Below are positions 33,173-42,253 of a DNA stretch of 64,000 nucleotides, piece after piece (the first letter of the stretch is position 1; every line of letters starts with the position of its first letter). This stretch comes from DASQPR01 sp963836775 (GTDB lineage: Bacteria > Actinomycetota > Actinomycetes > Mycobacteriales > Micromonosporaceae): contig CAWIKR010000003.1 of the NCBI GenBank assembly GCA_963836775.1, forward strand, positions 1,612,001 through 1,676,000, given 5' to 3'. The translations under genes were made by a program, and so were the position numbers. The notes beneath the pieces were generated by a model that did not search any database, was not told the DNA's origin, and worked only from the letters and a program-made list of their open reading frames with translations.

Positions 33173-33249
33173 GGGATCCGGCCCGGATCCGGGCCGATGG
33201 TTTCCCGGAAAGGCGTGTGATCTCGGAAGCCAGGGGTAAGAGTCGCCTT

Positions 33250-33558
33250 ATGCAGAACCAGGACTGGGCCGGGATGCAGGAAGCGCTGCGCGATCTGGAC
33301 TTCCCGGCCGATAAGGACGCGATCCTCGCACATGTGCTCGAATACACCAGCGAACGCGGAGTCGTAAGGCTGGCCCGCACGCTGCCGCCGGACCTCTACC
33401 GCAATATCTCCGAAGTACGCAGCTCGGTGCGGCTCGACCCGTCGATCGAAGAGGGCCGCACCGCCGCTCAGCAGGCCGCGCAGGCCCGGTCCGGGAACCG
33501 GCACGTCGCCGAGTACCTGCGCGACGTGCCGGACACCCGGCTCGACAACTTCCGCTGA
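33250..33558 (+). CDS. DUF2795 protein
   Basis: A 102-residue protein. The DUF2795 helical unit (QEALRDLDFPADKDAILAHVL) covers the first half; later lines (RTLPPDLYRNISEVRSSV) form the second half. Common in actinomycetes, no known role. ATG 33250 lies 7 bases after TAAGAG, a leaderless-type promoter, so it is transcribed separately from the dehydrogenase. Confidence 0.85.
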   Translation: MQNQDWAGMQEALRDLDFPADKDAILAHVLEYTSERGVVRLARTLPPDLYRNISEVRSSVRLDPSIEEGRTAAQQAAQARSGNRHVAEYLRDVPDTRLDNFR

Positions 33559-33577
33559 CCCGAGTGGCGTGATCGGA

Positions 33578-33595
33578 CCCGGCGCGGGCGCCGGG
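33578..33595. terminator. GC-rich hairpin between convergent genes
   Basis: CCCGGCGC-GG-GCGCCGGG, with further GC-rich complementary runs to about 33615. It separates the DUF2795 gene from the convergent helicase. Confidence 0.5.
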
Positions 33596-33713
33596 CCGGG
33601 CGCCGGCCCCAGGTCAGGCCCGGGAGCCAGGTCAGGCGCGCGCCGCGGGTCGAGTGCCGGTCGCAAGCGGCCGGTTGCCGGTTTCGCGCGGAGCGCGGTC
33701 GAGCGCGCCCTGG

Positions 33714-36700
33714 TCAGGAGCCGGCGGGCTGGCTCTCCCCGGTCTCCGGCATCGAGTCGTCGGATTTGCGGACGTCGTCGATCGCGGTGGCGATCCGGGC
33801 ATCGATCCGGGAACCGCGCCCGATGCCGAGCGCGTCCCTGGTCTCCTTGGCAAGTTCCTCATCGGTCCGCAGACCGCCGTCTGAGCGCACCCACGCCACG
33901 ACGGCGATGAGCTGGTCATCGGTGTAGTCGGTGATCGGCAAGCCGAGCGGCACGTCGGGCTGCGGTCCCCGCTCGGTCGACTCCACGACCGCGTCGCCCA
34001 TCGGGTCACTCCGCACCGCCGGATCGTCGGCCGGGGTCTCCGGCGTCCGGGACTCCGCGCTCGGGGTGGTGCCGGTCGCGAGTTGCAGATCGGCGGGATC
34101 GATCGTGGTTCCGTCGGACTGCGCCACCGCCTCCCGATAGACCGTCTGAACCCGGGCCACCTCCCGATCCGGGTGCCGGAACCACTCGGTCGACCAGATC
34201 CGGTGGAATCGCCAGCCGAGCCGCTCCAGGTGCTCCTGCCGGAGCCGGTCCCGAGCCCGAGTGGTGGCCGCCGAGTGATAGGTGGCGCCATCGGTCTCGA
34301 TCGCCAGCACCATCCGTTCCGGGTCGTCCGGGTGGGTGGCGACGAAGTCGATCGACTGCCCGCGTTCGCCCCACTGCGGCTGGACCGGCACGCCGGCGGC
34401 GAGCAGCCGGTTGCGTACCTGAATCTCGAACGGGTTGAGCACCGGCGCGCCGCGCACCGCACCCGTGGCGCTCTGGGCACCGCGGGCCGCGTAGCGCAAG
34501 TAGTCGGCGAGCCGCTGCGCGCCCTCGGAGCGCAGCTTCTCCGGGTCCAGATCGTCCGGGTGGAAGCCGGCCACCACCGTCATCCGCTTCTTGGCGCGGG
34601 TGATCGCGACATTGAGCCGGCGCTCGCCTCCGGCCATGTTCAACGGGCCGAAGCGGTGCATCATCCGGCCGCCGGACTTGCCGTAGCCGATCGCCAGCAC
34701 GATCGCGTCCCGCTCGTCGCCCTGCACGCGTTCCAGGTTCTTGATGAAGAACGGCTCGTCACCGGTCTCGCCGAACCAGTCCCGCAGCTCCGGTTCGTCG
34801 CGCAGCCGCAACTGCAGGGCGCGGTCGATGGCCTCGGAGTGGGCCAGGCCCATGGTGATCACGCCGAGCGAATCGTCCGGCCGCGTGCGGGCGTGCTCCA
34901 GAACCAGCTCGACCACCCGGCGCACCTCGGCCGGCGACGTGCCCTGAGCCGATTCGGCGCCCTCCACCTCCACGAACGTGACCGGCGCATCGGTGGACGT
35001 GCCGGGGAAGGTGGTCATCCGGTTCTCGTAGAAGTACGCATTCGACGGCGCGATCAACCGGGCGTCCTGACTGCGGTAGTGCCAGCCGAGGTAATACTCA
35101 CCGGCGATGCTGGCGCCGAGCGCGCGGTTGAACGCCTCAAGCACCGACTCGACGTCGACGGTGAGGGCTTCGCCGCCGTCAGTGGCGTCGTCGGTGGGCA
35201 GCTCGTCGTTGGCCTCCAGAGCACTCTCGAAGAACGCGGTCGGGGGCAGCTGCTTGGAGTCGCCGGCGATCACCGCGGACCGGGCCCGAGCCATCGCCGC
35301 CATCGCCTCGGCCGGCTGGACCTGGCTGGCCTCGTCGAAGATCACGACGTCGAACAGCTGGGTCGGCGGCAGCAACTGGGAGACCAGCAGTGGGGACAGC
35401 GCCCAGCACGGCTTCGCCGCCAGCAGCACGTCCGGTGCCTGGCGCATCAGATCCCGGAGGGTCCGCAGCCGGCGTTTCTTGTCCAGCTCCCGATCGAGGA
35501 ACAGATCCTGGTCGTGGTGCTGGCCGCGGACCTGGGTCAGACGCTCGGCGACCAGCCGACGGACGCGGTGCCGGGTTGCGACCAGGTGGGCGCGGTCGGT
35601 CGCGGCGAACTCCGCGACGGCGGTGGAGTGCGCTGCCCCGTCGAACGCGGCCAGGTGATCGTCGGTGCTCATGACCAGATCCAGCACCGAGGCGAACCAG
35701 GCGTGGTCGAAGCTGTCGCCGATCAGGCCGGATCGCTTCTCATCCGGCCACTCCGGAAGCTGGGTGCCGATCCAGGCGACCAGGTCACCGAGGCCCGCCT
35801 CGTCGATCTGCGCGGTCAGGCGGTTGATCCGGGCCACCCGGTGCGGCGCGTTCGGATCCATCGCGAGGGCGCCCAGCCGCTCCTGCAGCGTGTCCCACTC
35901 GGTGGTGGCGACGTCTTCGGGCAGGATCGTGGCCAGCTCACCGGCCGGCGTGCGAGCCCGCTCCAGGCCGGAGCGCAGCGCGCCGGTGTCGATCGCCGGT
36001 GGTGGCACGTCTCCGGTGAGGTTCTGCCATTCCGCGCGTACGGCGGCCAGCTCGAGCAGCTCGGCATGCCACTGAGCCGCCGAGCCGCCGGCCGTGCGCA
36101 GCGCCTTGACCCGCTTGAGCACTCGGCGCCGGGCGAACCACCCGAGTCCGGGGCGATACGCCGTCCGGTCGGCCTTGTCGCCGGTCGCGGCCAGCAGCTC
36201 GTCCAGATCCTGGCGGTAGATCTCGGGGCGCCAGTGCGCCGCCGCGGCCACCGTGCGATCGCACCAGTTCGCCAGCACCTCGGCCTCGGCGATGGTCGGG
36301 GGTTCCGGCAGCCGCGTACGCGCGGCCAGCTCGGCAACCGCACGGCGCACGTCGGGCACGGCCGCCCGCAGGCCGATCACCATGTCGTGCGATCGGGTGG
36401 CATCGGCGTCGTCGGTGATGTGCGCGCCGCCCCACGGTCCGAGAGACTCGGCCGGCGCGAGGCCACCCAGCACCCACAGCTCGATCAGCCGATCGCGGGC
36501 CTCGTCGGCGGCCTCGCCGTGCAGGCCGGCCAGAGCGGTGCCGCCCAGGCGGATCGGCGTACGCGCGTCCACCGGCGTCTCGGTCACCGCGATCTGAGCC
36601 TGGAACGCCGAGATGCCCCACGGCTGCCGGGGCCGGTGCAGGGCGGAATCGTGGCGCACCAGGATCCGGCGCAGCCGGTCCAGCCGGGCATCCTGGCGGG

Positions 36701-37985
36701 CCGCGTCAAGCGGCGGCACCGACCGGGAGTTGGCGATGGCGGTGCGGAACTGCTCGTAGACGCGGGCTTTGTTGGCGGTGGTCACGTGCAGGTCGAGGGT
36801 CAGGTCGCCGAGACCGGCCTGGTTCAGCCGGCCCAGCACCGCCTCGATGGCGGCCCGCTTCTCGGCCACGAACAGCACTGTCTTGCCGCGGGCCGCGAGG
36901 CTCGCGATCAGGTTGCTGATGGTCTGCGACTTGCCGGTGCCGGGCGGGCCCTGCACCACCAGGTTCCGGCCGGCCAGCGCGGCGTTGATGACGTAGTTCT
37001 GTGACGGATCGGCGTCCAGCACCAGGAATTCGTCGGCCGGAGCGGTGACGTCCGGCTGGTCCAGGCTGACGTCGCCGGCCGGCCGGCGGACCCGGTCGAT
37101 CGCCTCCAGATCGCCGGCCATCGCCGCGAACAGATCGTTGCCGGCGAACACCCGGGCGTTGTCCAGGAGGTCCTGGTGCATCGCGAGCTTGGCGTAGTGG
37201 AACGTGCCGACCAGCACGCCGGTCGCGAATCGCAGATCCGGCACTGCCTCCAAGGCGATCCGGAGCCGCTCGATCGCCAGCGGCACCTGCTCCGGCTCGT
37301 CGACGTCATCGTTGAGCTCGGCGATCAGGCCGGGGTCCACCTCGACCCGGAACGTGCTGCGCAGGTAGTGCAGGAACACCGGGTTGATCTCGACGTCCTT
37401 GTCCGCGACGAGTTCCAGCTCGTCCATGCCCGGGCGGCGGGTGATCGAGACTTCCCGGAGCAGCAGGGGTGCGCGCGGCACCCGGTCTTCCTTCGGGTCC
37501 CGCCAGGTGGCGAACCCGTAGACCAGGCGGCCGACGCGTACGCCCCGCTCTTCGTCATATTCCTTGATGCGCTTGCGGATCTGCTCGGCGGTCTTGGTCG
37601 CGGCAACCAGCGCATCACCACTGAACAGCTGCTTGAGCCGGACCGCTTGGCCGCGGAGCAGCCGGCCGAGCGCTTCCGGCTTGGCCGCGTCCAGCCCGAG
37701 CTTGCCGCGATCCCGGCAGATCAGCAGCTCATTGCGGCCGGTGCGGTCGATCAGGGTGTCGGCCCAGTCGCGAGCCGACTTCATCACCAGCGGCCGGACC
37801 GCGGGATCGTCGGGCGTGGCCGTGATGTCGTCGGACTCGCCGGCGATCGCGTCGCCGGTCTGGTCCGGCACCGGGTGGGGCGCCTCCGAGACCGGCGACG
37901 GCGCGTCCTGCGCCGCCGGTTCCACCGGTGCCGGCTGCTCTGAATCGGGCATGGGCTCGTGCATCGCTCCAGTCTCCTGATCCAC
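33714..37985 (-). CDS. SF1 helicase-nuclease (DUF4011 + UPF1-like helicase + MTES_1575-type nuclease + DUF3320)
   Basis: A 1423-residue protein; ATG seven codons inside is an alternative start. A disordered acidic N-terminus leads to a DUF4011-like region (DWADTLIDRTGRNELL). Walker A is QGPPGTGKSQTISNL at about 340 and Walker B VVIFDEASQVQPAEA at about 885; later helicase motifs are GDSKQLPP, GWHYRSQD, VQGDERDAIVL and LNVAITRAKKR. The C-terminal nuclease (about 1195-1290) has IDFVATHPDDP, AIETDGATYHS and RLRQEHLERLGWRFHRIWST, a PD-(D/E)XK arrangement. It ends in a DUF3320-like domain. Similar proteins occur among candidate phage-defence and DNA-repair genes; the role here is unproven. Confidence 0.9.
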   Translation of the reverse strand: MDQETGAMHEPMPDSEQPAPVEPAAQDAPSPVSEAPHPVPDQTGDAIAGESDDITATPDDPAVRPLVMKSARDWADTLIDRTGRNELLICRDRGKLGLDAAKPEALGRLLRGQAVRLKQLFSGDALVAATKTAEQIRKRIKEYDEERGVRVGRLVYGFATWRDPKEDRVPRAPLLLREVSITRRPGMDELELVADKDVEINPVFLHYLRSTFRVEVDPGLIAELNDDVDEPEQVPLAIERLRIALEAVPDLRFATGVLVGTFHYAKLAMHQDLLDNARVFAGNDLFAAMAGDLEAIDRVRRPAGDVSLDQPDVTAPADEFLVLDADPSQNYVINAALAGRNLVVQGPPGTGKSQTISNLIASLAARGKTVLFVAEKRAAIEAVLGRLNQAGLGDLTLDLHVTTANKARVYEQFRTAIANSRSVPPLDAARQDARLDRLRRILVRHDSALHRPRQPWGISAFQAQIAVTETPVDARTPIRLGGTALAGLHGEAADEARDRLIELWVLGGLAPAESLGPWGGAHITDDADATRSHDMVIGLRAAVPDVRRAVAELAARTRLPEPPTIAEAEVLANWCDRTVAAAAHWRPEIYRQDLDELLAATGDKADRTAYRPGLGWFARRRVLKRVKALRTAGGSAAQWHAELLELAAVRAEWQNLTGDVPPPAIDTGALRSGLERARTPAGELATILPEDVATTEWDTLQERLGALAMDPNAPHRVARINRLTAQIDEAGLGDLVAWIGTQLPEWPDEKRSGLIGDSFDHAWFASVLDLVMSTDDHLAAFDGAAHSTAVAEFAATDRAHLVATRHRVRRLVAERLTQVRGQHHDQDLFLDRELDKKRRLRTLRDLMRQAPDVLLAAKPCWALSPLLVSQLLPPTQLFDVVIFDEASQVQPAEAMAAMARARSAVIAGDSKQLPPTAFFESALEANDELPTDDATDGGEALTVDVESVLEAFNRALGASIAGEYYLGWHYRSQDARLIAPSNAYFYENRMTTFPGTSTDAPVTFVEVEGAESAQGTSPAEVRRVVELVLEHARTRPDDSLGVITMGLAHSEAIDRALQLRLRDEPELRDWFGETGDEPFFIKNLERVQGDERDAIVLAIGYGKSGGRMMHRFGPLNMAGGERRLNVAITRAKKRMTVVAGFHPDDLDPEKLRSEGAQRLADYLRYAARGAQSATGAVRGAPVLNPFEIQVRNRLLAAGVPVQPQWGERGQSIDFVATHPDDPERMVLAIETDGATYHSAATTRARDRLRQEHLERLGWRFHRIWSTEWFRHPDREVARVQTVYREAVAQSDGTTIDPADLQLATGTTPSAESRTPETPADDPAVRSDPMGDAVVESTERGPQPDVPLGLPITDYTDDQLIAVVAWVRSDGGLRTDEELAKETRDALGIGRGSRIDARIATAIDDVRKSDDSMPETGESQPAGS

Positions 37986-38014
37986 CCCGCCGGCGACAAC
38001 TACCCACGCGGCCC

Positions 38015-38869
38015 CTATCTGGGGTTACGCCATCCGAACCGGGGTTCATATCCGAGCACGCGCCGGGCCTTCTCGATGGAGAGCAAGGTGTCGTGCGAAC
38101 CGACCTCGCGGGTGACCGGCACGCCAGGGTAGACCTCGGCGGCGAGTTCGGTGACCGGTGTCGTCATCACGCTGTCGGCGTTGGCGATGATGAAGATGTC
38201 CAGGCCGGCGGCGTCGTGCTCGAGCGCTCTGCGGACCGCCTGAGCGCCGTCCCGGCGGTCGATGTAGGACCACAGGTTCCAGGACCGCAGTCGCGGATCG
38301 TCATTGAATGACGGGAAGGCGGCGTAATCGTCCGGCGTCATCACGTTGGAGAATCGCAGGCCGATCATCTTCAGCCGCGGGTCCTGCCGGCACAGCTGCG
38401 CCGCCATCTGTTCTTCGAGATGCTTGGCCAGGGCGTAGGACGTCTCCGGACGAGCCGGGTATTCCTCGTCGACGGGGATGTAGGGGGGTGGTGCCGAGTC
38501 GAACGGCAAGCCGAGCAGTGTCTCGCTGGAAGCCCACACGATATTCGATATGCCGGCTGCCCGAGCCGCGTGAAATACGTTGTATGTCGCCGTAATGTTG
38601 TTCGCGAAGGTAGCGGCGTTTGTGGCGACGCCCGGGCCTGGGATTGCCGCCAGGTGCACGACCGCGTCCACGTGGTCGTATCGACTATCGATACCTGACA
38701 TCACCTCGATGACCTGGCCGTAGTCGGTCAGATCCGCGTACGTATAAGGGCATTTCGGATCGCCCGCGGGCGCCCGGTCCACATTGACCACGTCGTAGGA
38801 GTGGTCGACGAGTTCCTGCACCACCGCGACGCCGAGCTTGCCGCTGCCACCGGTGACCACTACGCGCAT
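38015..38869 (-). CDS. NAD-dependent epimerase/dehydratase-family protein
   Basis: A 284-residue extended SDR. GGSGKLGVAV is the dinucleotide loop, HLAAIPGPG follows beta4 and YALAK is the catalytic Tyr-Lys pair, with WASSETLLG supplying the serine. It resembles uronate dehydrogenase and sugar-nucleotide epimerases; substrate undecided. AGGGGC precedes ATG 38869. Only 29 bases from the helicase start downstream, so the two may share a transcript without an evident functional link. Confidence 0.88.
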   Translation of the reverse strand: MRVVVTGGSGKLGVAVVQELVDHSYDVVNVDRAPAGDPKCPYTYADLTDYGQVIEVMSGIDSRYDHVDAVVHLAAIPGPGVATNAATFANNITATYNVFHAARAAGISNIVWASSETLLGLPFDSAPPPYIPVDEEYPARPETSYALAKHLEEQMAAQLCRQDPRLKMIGLRFSNVMTPDDYAAFPSFNDDPRLRSWNLWSYIDRRDGAQAVRRALEHDAAGLDIFIIANADSVMTTPVTELAAEVYPGVPVTREVGSHDTLLSIEKARRVLGYEPRFGWRNPR

Positions 38870-38892
38870 CTGCTGCCCCTCTGCAACGACGA

Positions 38893-38920
38893 CGGCGCGG
38901 TCTCGCCAGAGACCGCGCCG
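38893..38920 (-). terminator. Hairpin terminator after the 5'-nucleotidase
   Basis: CGGCGCGGTCTC-GCCA-GAGACCGCGCCG, a perfect 12-bp stem 20 bases beyond the minus-strand stop. Confidence 0.85.
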
Positions 38921-38939
38921 CCATTGGCTCGTCTAGCTT

Positions 38940-40700
38940 CTAGCTGATCACAGTAATCCGATCGGCGGTGGGTTGCGGAAGCGGCGAACCGGCCGACGAG
39001 TGCGCGGTGAGGAACGCCACGAGCGCGTCCAGGTCTACCTCGCCGACCAGTGGATTGGTGCCTTGGGTCAGGACGCCGAAGCCGTCACCGCCACCGGCGA
39101 GGAAGTTGTTCACCGTGACGCGATAACTGGCAGCTGGATCCAGGGGAGCGCCGTTCAATGTGATCGAGCTGGTCACGATCCGGTCCGCGCCGGTCTTGGT
39201 GAGGTCCAGCGTGTACGCCAATCCCTTGCTCACCTGCAGCACTTTCGGTGCCGTGGCGTTGGCGCCGGTGAACTGCTGCTGCAGCAGCGTGACAATCTGC
39301 GCACCGGTCAAGGTGATCGTCTCCAGCAGGTTGTTGAACGGTTGCACGGTGAACGCCTCGGAGTAGGTGACCGCGCCGTCGCCCTCGCCGCCGCTCTGGG
39401 CGTAGGTGAGGTCGGACCGGATGCCGCCCGGGTTCATGAACGCCATCACCGCACCGCCGCTGCCGGCCGCGCTGGTCGCCTCGAGTTGCGAGTCGGCGAT
39501 GACGTCGCCGAGCGGCTCCTCGGGTGTGGTGGCGCCGCGGCCCGGAATGTCGGCTCCGATGTAGCCGATCACCCGGTTCGCGATCGGCCCGAGCAGCGTC
39601 TTGTAGGTGCTGATCAGGTCGGTCATCGCCGGGTCTTTGGCGTAGTCGTGACTGACCACGACGTTGTGCGCGGTCAGCGACGAGCGCACGAAGTCCTGCG
39701 TACGCGTGTCGTAGCTGCCCTCGATGTCGGTGAATAGACGGCCGAAGCTGGCGGCGCTGCTCACCAGGCGCGGCTGGCCGGCCGGGTCCGGGATGTCGCA
39801 GACGTATGACGTGTGGGTGTGGCCGGTGACGATCACGTCAATCGACGGATCGAGCTGCTGCGCGATCGGAACGATGTCACCGGTCAGCCCGCTGCCCGGC
39901 CCGTTCGTGTCGCAGTTGTAGTTGTAGGCGGAGCTGGCCGGCTGGCCGCCCTGGTGGATCAGCGTCACGATGGCGTTGACGCCGGCCAGCTTGAGCAGCT
40001 TGGCGTAGAAGTTGGCGGTCTGGACCTCGTCCTTGAAGGTCAGCCCGGCGACGCCGGACGCGGTGACGATGTTCGGCGTGTCCTTCAGGGTCATGCCGAT
40101 GAAGCCGATCTTCGCTCCGCCCACGTCCTTGATCCAGACCGGAGCCAGCAGCGGCAGATGAGTGTTGTCGTTGATGACGTTGGCCGCCAGGTAGGGGAAT
40201 GACGCGCCCGGGAACCGGTGCGGCGGGTCGTAGCAGCCGTCGTCGGCGCGGCAGCCGCCCAACTGCATCCGCAGCAGCTCGGCCTTGCCCTCATCGAATT
40301 CGTGGTTGCCGACCGAGCTGACCGCCAGGCCCATCTCGTTGGCGGCGAGGATGGTGGGCTCGTCGTGGAACGCCGCGGACAGCAGCGGGCTGGCGCCGAT
40401 CAGGTCACCGGCGGCCACGGTCAGAGAGTTGTGACCGGCCCGGGCCTGCTTCAGCGCCGTGGACAGGTATTCCACGCCGCCGGCCGGGATCACCGTCGTG
40501 GTGCGGTCCGGGTTGAGCCGGGTCACCGAGCCGGACGAGCCCTGCGGTGCCTCCAGGTTGCCGTGCAGGTCGTTGATGGCGAGAAGCTGCACCGGGATGG
40601 TGTTGGACGGCTGCGCGCCGCTGGCCGCCTGGGCCGGAACCAGTGTCACGAGCAGTGCCGCGCTGGCCAGCGCCAGGGCGCGACGGATACGGATGGTCAT
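38940..40700 (-). CDS. Secreted bifunctional metallophosphatase/5'-nucleotidase
   Basis: A 586-residue exported enzyme. Signal peptide ends VPAQAASGA; the metallophosphatase domain carries LLAINDLHGNLE, AAGDLIGASP, SVGNHEFDEG and VTGHTHTSY for a two-metal site; the C-terminal 5'-nucleotidase domain has MNPGGIRSDL and a substrate-stacking stretch near NFLAGGGDGF. It releases phosphate from extracellular nucleotides. TAGGAGC precedes the ATG at 40700. Length and order match UshA-type enzymes. Confidence 0.95.
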   Translation of the reverse strand: MTIRIRRALALASAALLVTLVPAQAASGAQPSNTIPVQLLAINDLHGNLEAPQGSSGSVTRLNPDRTTTVIPAGGVEYLSTALKQARAGHNSLTVAAGDLIGASPLLSAAFHDEPTILAANEMGLAVSSVGNHEFDEGKAELLRMQLGGCRADDGCYDPPHRFPGASFPYLAANVINDNTHLPLLAPVWIKDVGGAKIGFIGMTLKDTPNIVTASGVAGLTFKDEVQTANFYAKLLKLAGVNAIVTLIHQGGQPASSAYNYNCDTNGPGSGLTGDIVPIAQQLDPSIDVIVTGHTHTSYVCDIPDPAGQPRLVSSAASFGRLFTDIEGSYDTRTQDFVRSSLTAHNVVVSHDYAKDPAMTDLISTYKTLLGPIANRVIGYIGADIPGRGATTPEEPLGDVIADSQLEATSAAGSGGAVMAFMNPGGIRSDLTYAQSGGEGDGAVTYSEAFTVQPFNNLLETITLTGAQIVTLLQQQFTGANATAPKVLQVSKGLAYTLDLTKTGADRIVTSSITLNGAPLDPAASYRVTVNNFLAGGGDGFGVLTQGTNPLVGEVDLDALVAFLTAHSSAGSPLPQPTADRITVIS

Positions 40701-40841
40701 GTCGCTCCTATGTGTCCGATGGGGGATTGCTATGCGGACGATAGGAGCGACGCTATCGAGATATGCGTATCGGTGTATGTACCGACACTGAACTTTGGCC
40801 GTCTTGCCGGCGGTCCTGGTGGCCGGCGGTCCGGCCGGCCG

Positions 40842-41228
40842 TCACGCCGGGTCGTCGGCGAAGATGGTGATGTGCAGCCCACCGGGCGCGTTCAGCCGGG
40901 AGTTCAGCGACCCCCACGGCGTACGCGTCGGCTCGGCGACCAGCTCCGCACCGCCATCGACGAGCTCAGTGGTGGTGGCCGAGGTGTCGTCGACTCCGAA
41001 CGCGACCCGGATCGGGCCGGCCACCCGGCGACCGACCTCCACCTCGTCGATGTAATCAGCGTGCGGCGGGTCGGCGATCTCCAGCGTGGCCACACCGGCC
41101 TCGAGAATGGTGACCCGACCGCCGGGCGACGAGAAAGCGGCCCGCTCATCCAGGCCCAGCACGTCGCGGTAGAAATGCAGCGCGGCCTCATAGTCGTCGG
41201 CGGTCACTACCAAGCGGAGTTCTCTCAT
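40842..41228 (-). CDS. VOC (glyoxalase/bleomycin-resistance) family protein
   Basis: A 128-residue protein with two beta-alpha-beta-beta-beta units: LRLVVTADDYEAALHFYRDVLGL and, after ATLEIADP, VDDTSATTTELVDGGAEL with GSLNSRLNAPGGLHITIF. The fold binds a metal or a small ligand. The metal-binding positions are not all obvious, so a binding or resistance role is as likely as catalysis. ATG 41228 chosen; ATG 41237 is also possible. Confidence 0.85.
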   Translation of the reverse strand: MRELRLVVTADDYEAALHFYRDVLGLDERAAFSSPGGRVTILEAGVATLEIADPPHADYIDEVEVGRRVAGPIRVAFGVDDTSATTTELVDGGAELVAEPTRTPWGSLNSRLNAPGGLHITIFADDPA

Positions 41229-41333
41229 GTCCTCCATCCTGGTGCGTGATCCGCGCCGGATCGGCCCGCCACGCCCGGCCCGCGTCGCGGGACCCGGATG
41301 CCGATTCATTCGTGACCTTGTAACATCGTCGTC

Positions 41334-41420
41334 GGCGGTGGGGCCCGCCACGCCCCGGGCGGGCGGAACCGCAATGTCGCCAACGGTCCCTACCAGTTGA
41401 TCTTCCTGGTAGGAGTGTGC
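41334..41420 (+). promoter_or_regulatory. Candidate fluoride (crcB) riboswitch with ribosome-site switch
   Basis: GGCGGTGGGGCCCGCC (41334-41349) matches the 5' stem of crcB aptamers (as in GGGCGATGAGGCCCGCCC); AACCGC follows at 41367 and AACGGTCCCTACC (41382-41394) resembles the 3' GATGGCCTCTAC strand and can pair with GGTGGGG. The same CCTACCAG also forms a perfect 8-bp hairpin with CTGGTAGG (41406-41413), which covers the AGGAG of the crcB start. Two mutually exclusive folds therefore control the ribosome site. Confidence 0.55.
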
Positions 41421-41423
41421 CCT

Positions 41424-41897
41424 GTGACGGACTTTGCCCCCATTGATTCCGATATCGATCTCCACCAGCCCGAGCAACGCGCTGAGCTGCGCCGCCATCC
41501 ACTGACCGTGCTCGGCACCATCTCGATCGGCGGTGCCCTCGGCGCTCTTGCGCGTTACGGCCTCGGCGTCGCGTTCCCGGCGCCGGCCGACGGCTTCCCC
41601 TGGACCACGTTCTCGATCAACGTTGCCGGCTGTGTGTTGATCGGGATCCTGATGGTCCTGGTCACCGAGGTGTGGCCGGCTCAGGTGCTGGTCCGACCGT
41701 TCCTCGGAGTCGGCATCCTGGGCGGATTCACCACCTTCTCCACGTACGTGGTCGACATCCAGCGCCTTCTCAACCATCGGGTGCCGCTGACCGCGCTGGC
41801 CTACCTCGTCGCCACCGCCGTCGCCGCGATCGCGGCCGCGGCGGCCGGCCTGCGGATCGGGCGCGCCACGGTCCGGCTGAGGAAGGCGATCCGATGA
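41424..41897 (+). CDS. crcB: Fluoride channel CrcB/Fluc, first subunit
   Basis: A 157-residue Fluc subunit with four membrane helices after a 35-residue acidic N-terminus. Signature stretches are GGALGALARYGLG, FSINVAGCVLIG (the conserved N of helix 2) and GGFTTFSTYVVD, whose Phe/Thr/Ser residues line the fluoride pore. GTG 41424 has AGGAG 8 bases upstream, partly buried in the riboswitch hairpin. Overlaps the second crcB by ATGA, so a heterodimeric, dual-gene Fluc is expected. Confidence 0.93.
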   Translation: MTDFAPIDSDIDLHQPEQRAELRRHPLTVLGTISIGGALGALARYGLGVAFPAPADGFPWTTFSINVAGCVLIGILMVLVTEVWPAQVLVRPFLGVGILGGFTTFSTYVVDIQRLLNHRVPLTALAYLVATAVAAIAAAAAGLRIGRATVRLRKAIR

Positions 41898-42253
41898 CCG
41901 TCGTGCTCGTCATCCTCGGTGCGATGTTCGGTGCGCCGCTGCGCTATCTTGCCGACCGATATGTGCAGTCCCAGCACGAGTCGGTGTTTCCGTGGGGCAC
42001 GTTCGCGGTGAACGTCGCCGGATCGCTGGTGCTCGGATTCCTGGCGCAGGCATCGCTCGGTTCCGGGATCTACGCGCTGCTCGGCACGGGCTTCTGCGGG
42101 GCGCTGACCACCTACTCGACATTCGGCTATGAGACCGTGCGACTGCTGGAGACCCGGGCCCGGTTCTACGCGATCGCCAACGTGGTGGCGAGCATCGTGG
42201 CCGGGTTGGGTGCCGCGGTCTGCGGCGCTGCGATAGCGTCGGCAATATGGTGA
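41894..42253 (+). CDS. crcB: Fluoride channel CrcB/Fluc, second subunit
   Basis: A 119-residue Fluc subunit, four helices. GAMFGAPLRYLADRY, TFAVNVAGSLVLGFL and FCGALTTYSTFGYE are the family motifs, here with TTYSTF where the first subunit has TTFSTY, matching the asymmetric pairing of two-gene systems. It exports fluoride. ATG overlaps the stop of the first subunit; the Nudix gene in turn overlaps its end. Confidence 0.93.
   Translation: MTVVLVILGAMFGAPLRYLADRYVQSQHESVFPWGTFAVNVAGSLVLGFLAQASLGSGIYALLGTGFCGALTTYSTFGYETVRLLETRARFYAIANVVASIVAGLGAAVCGAAIASAIW

Noticed and set aside
34083..37004. 973-codon plus-strand frame opposite the helicase
   Set aside because: Antisense shadow in GC-rich DNA; composition is low-complexity and no motif is present, whereas the minus frame has a full helicase-nuclease motif set.
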